Made by a program: the position numbers and the translations under genes. Positions 60,747-64,000 of a stretch of DNA of 64,000 nt are shown piece by piece. How positions within the stretch are numbered: position 1 is the stretch's first letter; every line of letters starts with the position of its first letter. The notes below the pieces were generated by a model that had not been told where the DNA came from, did not search any database, and saw only the letters and a program-made list of their open reading frames with translations. Origin of the DNA: Solirubrobacterales bacterium (GTDB lineage Bacteria; Actinomycetota; Thermoleophilia; Solirubrobacterales; Solirubrobacteraceae); assembly GCA_947474595.1 (NCBI GenBank), contig CANJIV010000001.1, positions 62,001 to 126,000 on the forward strand, given 5' to 3'.

Positions 60747-61408
60747 GGGAGCTTGATCGAGCCATCGCGCTGCGTTGTCTGACCACGATCAAGCAGGCTG
60801 CGTCCAGCGGCGTAAGCCTCGCGTAGATCAGAGCCTTCATAGGTTACGGCCGAAACCTCGCGAAGACCTTCGCTGCCGTTGACCCCGACCGTGTTGCTCA
60901 GCACTTTAAAAAGTGGGATATCCGAAGCTGAATCACCGTAGGCGACGCAGTCATCATCAGTCAATCCATAGCGCTCGATCAGCTGCCTTGCAACCTTAAC
61001 CTTTGAGTCGGGAGTCAGCACGTGAACGGGATCTGGCACCACGTCGGCGTAAACCCCAGCACCATGTGCCGACCCCAGACCCCACCGCATCAAACGATCA
61101 GCAAAGAACTGCGGCGAGAGCGTAATCACTGCGCTGTGCTCCCCGCGCCGGGCGATGTCTTGCCATACATCCTCAACGCCATCTAGCCAAGGCGTGCGAT
61201 CGAAAACCGTGTCGACGTCTGCATCACTTAACCCCTTCCAGAGGGGTAGGCAGAGATCGTAGAACTCAACGTGCCCGACCTGGCCAATCGACCACCTGGC
61301 CTCAATCTCATTGACGGCATCGATCTGACCCATGTGCCGAGATAGCTCTAAACACGCCGATCCAGTCAGGAGGGTTCCGTCCATGTCAAAAATATGAAGC
61401 TTGCTCAC
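60743..61408 (-). CDS. HAD-IB family phosphatase (SerB-like)
   Basis: 221 residues. The nucleophile motif FDMDGT has Asp8 and Asp10, the helical cap follows, and GDSASDIPLF is motif III/IV. The HAD-IB group includes phosphoserine phosphatase and small phosphate-ester hydrolases. The substrate is not known. It ends in ATGA overlap with prs, so it may trim or control a phosphorylated metabolite in the ribose/PRPP branch. Two hairpins separate it from nadV. Confidence 0.85.
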   Translation of the reverse strand: MSKLHIFDMDGTLLTGSACLELSRHMGQIDAVNEIEARWSIGQVGHVEFYDLCLPLWKGLSDADVDTVFDRTPWLDGVEDVWQDIARRGEHSAVITLSPQFFADRLMRWGLGSAHGAGVYADVVPDPVHVLTPDSKVKVARQLIERYGLTDDDCVAYGDSASDIPLFKVLSNTVGVNGSEGLREVSAVTYEGSDLREAYAAGRSLLDRGQTTQRDGSIKLP

Positions 61409-61450
61409 GTTGGCGCCTTTCGGCAGTCGGTCCGAACATTAAAGACGCCT

Positions 61451-61478
61451 GCACCGGGCGCCCCAAAGCGCCCGGTGC
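61451..61478 (-). terminator. Hairpin between nadV and the HAD phosphatase gene
   Basis: An 11-bp perfect stem (GCACCGGGCGC with GCGCCCGGTGC) encloses CCCAAA. On the minus strand AGGCGTCTTTAATG follows, a weak U-rich stretch. It is the second of two stacked hairpins after nadV. Confidence 0.6.
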
Positions 61479-61480
61479 AT

Positions 61481-61499
61481 TGCGGGGACTATCCCCGCA
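61481..61499 (-). terminator. First hairpin after the nadV gene
   Basis: TGCGGGG pairs with CCCCGCA around ACTAT. It lies 14 bases past the nadV stop and two bases from the larger hairpin. Together they may stop or weaken read-through into the HAD-prs pair. Confidence 0.5.
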
Positions 61500-61513
61500 G
61501 CGATCTTTGTGTC

Positions 61514-62956
61514 CTACTTGGCATCGACCAGCATTGGGGCAATTGCGTCGCTGTAGTAGTGCTCTGGTACTTCACGCTCGCTGCGTTCAATCAACTCGCT
61601 GAAGTCCCACTTCTTGAGCAACTGACCGTTACGGAAAACCGGCACGAGGAGATTTTCCTCGGGCGGGATCGAGTCGCGCGCGACCGTCTTGTACTCACCA
61701 TCGATGTGAGCTAATGCCAAGCGGCCGGCCTTGGATGTCTTCATGCTGTCGCCTGTAGGAGACTTGGCGATATTGCGCCACTCGCCATTAACCTTGGCAG
61801 CATTGGCCTTCATCCCAAACTCCATCGTGTCACGGTTGCAGTGCTGCAGCAACCCGCCACCCATTCCGAATACAGCGTTATCGGCCGCTAGGCCTCGGCG
61901 CTCTAGCTCGATAAATACCTTCGGCAGGGTTTCGCGCCTGACTCCGTCTCCTTGGACGACTCGAACAAAGTCCGGTAGCACCTTGTAGCCCTTGCTGTTG
62001 GTTGTGTAGCCGAAGCTATCCATCAACCACTCGGTTGTATCTGCGGTCACCTCGACCACATCGCCGGAGTCCGGACGAACGCCGACTAGACCGGGGAAGC
62101 TCTCAATCGCCTCTTTGAGCTCCTTGCCGAGAATGTTCTTAACGGCGTTCTCGTGATCGTAGGTGTCTGTCAGCAACAGAGCCACGCCGTTATCGGCGTA
62201 GATCTCGAGCATGTTTCGCATTGCAGCAGCCTCATTGTCACGGCCCCACGCGCAGAATCCTGCATGCTCGGAGTTGGGTCCAGAGTTAGACGGATCTACC
62301 GCGTTGTAATACTTCTTGGCGGCGAGGATTCCTGGGACCGTGTCGCTCTGGCTGAAGTTCACCAGGTGGGCGAGCCCACCAAGCGCAGCAGACTCCATCG
62401 AGCTCACACCACGAGCGCCGTAGTCATGGAGGATGTGGCGAAGCAGCTCAGGGTGATCAGACGTCTGCTCGTAGGCCTGGCGAATCTGCTGCTTGGCCAG
62501 CCAGCTGATCGTGCCGACCGTTGTCGGGTACCAGATCGCGCGCAGAAGGGCCGTCTCGAAGAAGCTGGTCGCCCAGAAGTACTTCGGGTCGGTGTTGATG
62601 ACCTGCACAAGGACGTTCTTGATCGGGATAACTGACCCTTCAGGGACTGCCTCGATCTCTACCGGGAGGTATCCACCGTAGTCGTTGAGAACTCCTAGCC
62701 AGTTCTCGCGGTTGAAGTGCATCCCCTGCTCGCGCTCAGTGAACTCTGCCTCGTCGATGTCTTCAAGAGTGATCGGGTGCATCAAGTACTCGCGGATGAA
62801 GGCCTGGAGGCCAACGAACATCGTGACCGGGAACTCGCCGCCGCGCGACTCGATGTAACTCGAGACATACTCGGTTCCTTCGGGGTAGAGCGAGTAGTGG
62901 CAGTGCTTGTAGTTGTCAGTGTTGATGATGATGTTGCGGAAGTTGCTGTACGACAT
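61514..62956 (-). CDS. nadV: Nicotinamide phosphoribosyltransferase
   Basis: 480 residues. INTDNYKHCHY (Tyr16), HDYGARGVSS (Arg182), SQSDTV with Asp205 (the nicotinamide-specifying Asp), SEH with catalytic His231, and VRPDSGD (Arg294, Asp296) match the key residues of human NAMPT. The ring-stacking Phe is Tyr179. It joins nicotinamide and PRPP to give NMN. PRPP synthetase lies 767 bases downstream on the same strand, with a HAD phosphatase between. A ribokinase end lies upstream. A long 5' gap precedes the gene. Confidence 0.9.
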   Translation of the reverse strand: MSYSNFRNIIINTDNYKHCHYSLYPEGTEYVSSYIESRGGEFPVTMFVGLQAFIREYLMHPITLEDIDEAEFTEREQGMHFNRENWLGVLNDYGGYLPVEIEAVPEGSVIPIKNVLVQVINTDPKYFWATSFFETALLRAIWYPTTVGTISWLAKQQIRQAYEQTSDHPELLRHILHDYGARGVSSMESAALGGLAHLVNFSQSDTVPGILAAKKYYNAVDPSNSGPNSEHAGFCAWGRDNEAAAMRNMLEIYADNGVALLLTDTYDHENAVKNILGKELKEAIESFPGLVGVRPDSGDVVEVTADTTEWLMDSFGYTTNSKGYKVLPDFVRVVQGDGVRRETLPKVFIELERRGLAADNAVFGMGGGLLQHCNRDTMEFGMKANAAKVNGEWRNIAKSPTGDSMKTSKAGRLALAHIDGEYKTVARDSIPPEENLLVPVFRNGQLLKKWDFSELIERSEREVPEHYYSDAIAPMLVDAK

Positions 62957-63400
62957 AGGTTTGAACCTCTCGTTTGTGATCGTTTCTATTGCTGATAGCT
63001 AGCGCCGAGCGGACGGCTAGGCCTTATGGCGTTTTGACTAGATTTTACGTAAGTTGAATCTGAGAAAAGTCCCTACCACCATCACTTTTTTAGCCCACAT
63101 ACGGACACTTTGCGCAGCGAGACAACGATCACTGGCTGCTTGAGTGGCTAGTTTGCGACTTGTGGGGACTGGCATCTCCTCCGAGATTGATTGGCTCGAC
63201 AGGACCTCGTGCACCTCACTGGCCCGGCTAAACTATGAACGATTCCACCCATGATAGTCAAGCAGCAATATTTTTGGCTGTGGGGGTCGACTTAAGGCCT
63301 TTTTAAGCCTCCCAATTCGCAGATGAGAGAGATGTCTTTGCTCCGCTAGAGCCGGCTGGGATATCGGCCGCTAAGCCAAAGCTCTGACCGCCGCGCCAAC
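62957..63400. other. Long non-coding gap upstream of nadV
   Basis: This 444-base stretch between the SnoaL-like gene and nadV, both minus strand, holds no convincing gene. AGAGG lies about ten bases before the nadV ATG. A TTACGTAA palindrome is at 63045-63052 and a small CTTAA/TTAAG hairpin at 63291-63307. No known riboswitch was recognised. The length suggests a regulated leader or a lost gene. Confidence 0.6.
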
Positions 63401-63796
63401 TCATCCCGCTGGCAGCTCGCCGGCAACTTTTCGATAAGTGTCTTTCAGCGTAATCCGGTCGCCTTCGAATTCAAAAATGTCGCACGCGACTACGACGACC
63501 GAGGGGCCCTGCTCCTGCGGGTATGTGGCCTTCCACCTGACAAGCGCGAACCGATCGCTGATGAGTGGCTCGTCGACCTCGGTTACGGGAGCAGGAGCCG
63601 AACCGCCAGCTCCGAGAAAGAGCGAAAAACCGCGACGAACCTCCGCGCGGCCTTCGAACGTCGTTCCGGGACCAGGGCCAACTGACGCCCGAAAAGCACA
63701 ATCGTCTGCCATCAGGCTCATCAAAGCCTCCAGATCTTTAGCACCCCACGCGGCCGTGAATGCCTCAAGTAATTCTCCACGATTAGAGCTCTCCAT
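63401..63796 (-). CDS. SnoaL-like / NTF2-fold protein
   Basis: 131 residues from the ATG at 63796, with GAAGAGG just upstream; an ATG at 63811 is an alternative. LLEAFTAAWGAKDLEALMSLMADDCAF and RAEVRRGFSLFL are typical of SnoaL-like domains, with VACDIFEFEGDRITLKDTYRKV closing the fold. The function is unknown. It lies between nadV and the ribokinase gene and is the third NTF2-fold protein in the window. Confidence 0.82.
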   Translation of the reverse strand: MESSNRGELLEAFTAAWGAKDLEALMSLMADDCAFRASVGPGPGTTFEGRAEVRRGFSLFLGAGGSAPAPVTEVDEPLISDRFALVRWKATYPQEQGPSVVVVACDIFEFEGDRITLKDTYRKVAGELPAG

Positions 63797-63867
63797 TGCT
63801 ACCTCTTCCATCTAGCGTTTTCGGTTATCGGTTCTAGTAATCACACCTAGGGCGCTGCCTTCTTCAC

Positions 63868-64000
63868 TCAGCCGTCGTGGGCCTCCTCGGCGCTACCTGC
63901 TTGCAAGGCCGCCTCAATCTGATCAGCCTGGGGCATCGCCCCTCGGGCACCCATCTGGGTCACTGACAGGGAGGCTGCAACCGTCGCAACGCGGACCGCG
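63868..64000 (-). CDS. Ribokinase / PfkB family sugar kinase (3' end only)
   Basis: The last 43 codons before a TGA at 63870-63868 are seen; the rest lies outside the window. AVRVATVAASLSVTQMGAR and the short acidic tail are the usual C-terminal helix and end of ribokinases. It would make ribose 5-phosphate, the substrate of the PRPP synthetase encoded 3 kb downstream. The assignment rests on this short piece only. Confidence 0.6.
   Translation of the reverse strand, partial: AVRVATVAASLSVTQMGARGAMPQADQIEAALQAGSAEEAHDG

Noticed and set aside
59721-62956. Anti-phage or phage-derived NAD system
   Set aside because: No phage, toxin or defence gene is nearby and Prs is canonical; kept only as an alternative within a finding.
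1-64000. CRISPR arrays, tRNA or rRNA genes, insertion sequences
   Set aside because: No regularly spaced repeats, cloverleaf sequences, rRNA stretches or transposase frames were seen.

Overview
The window looks like a chromosomal segment of a moderately GC-rich actinobacterium. Reasons: two short-chain dehydrogenases of the mycofactocin-coupled type, many luciferase-like flavin oxidoreductases, SDRs, acyl-CoA dehydrogenases and P450s, GTG and TTG starts, and frequent CTA leucine codons. The class cannot be fixed from sequence alone; Thermoleophilia or Acidimicrobiia are plausible. No rRNA, tRNA, CRISPR array, insertion sequence or phage module was seen.

Layout. 1-4036 (minus): a branched-chain amino acid-type ABC importer made of a lipoprotein binding protein, a small SnoaL-like protein, and one very large LivH-LivM fused permease that leaves the window at position 1. 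4281-23457: a mosaic of short operons for CoA activation (three AMP-forming acyl-CoA ligases), flavin oxidoreductases, SDRs, hydrolases and a CoA-transferase. It includes an acyl-CoA dehydrogenase next to two aminoglycoside-phosphotransferase-like kinases, that is, a split ACAD10/11 or LvaA/LvaC-like 4-hydroxyacyl-CoA module. 23488-30324 (mostly minus): VOC protein, 6-oxocamphor-hydrolase-like crotonase and mycofactocin-coupled SDR in one operon, and SDR, P450 and two AhpD-like proteins in another. 30490-43981 (mostly plus): hydrolase plus cyclase, beta-propeller plus AhpD-like proteins, then a long run of SDR, hydrolase, MmgE/PrpD, PaaK-like ligase, DUF35, thiolase and P450. 44001-47956: enoyl-CoA hydratase and glutaryl-CoA dehydrogenase facing a class III CoA-transferase and the only transcription factor in the window, a GntR/FCD regulator. 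48078-59633: more general functions (M3 peptidase, fatty acid hydroxylase, AlgH, desaturase, aldo/keto reductase, exonuclease III, acyl-CoA dehydrogenase, ClC channel, sulfatase, acyl-ACP thioesterase). 59721-64000: nicotinamide phosphoribosyltransferase, a HAD phosphatase and PRPP synthetase, a SnoaL-like protein and the end of a ribokinase.

How it may work together (inference). The left and middle parts read as a catabolic island for alicyclic or terpenoid-like compounds. P450s and a LimB-like flavin monooxygenase would oxygenate the ring. SDRs, two of them mycofactocin-coupled, would oxidise the alcohols. An OCH-like crotonase would cut a cyclic beta-diketone, or a lactone would be opened by hydrolases. 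CoA ligases would activate the acids. A kinase plus ACAD pair would remove gamma-hydroxyls, and beta-oxidation enzymes would finish the job, with glutaryl-CoA as one possible exit. The right end would recycle ribose and nicotinamide through PRPP to NMN. Hairpins, several without a U-tract, sit at most convergent gene junctions.
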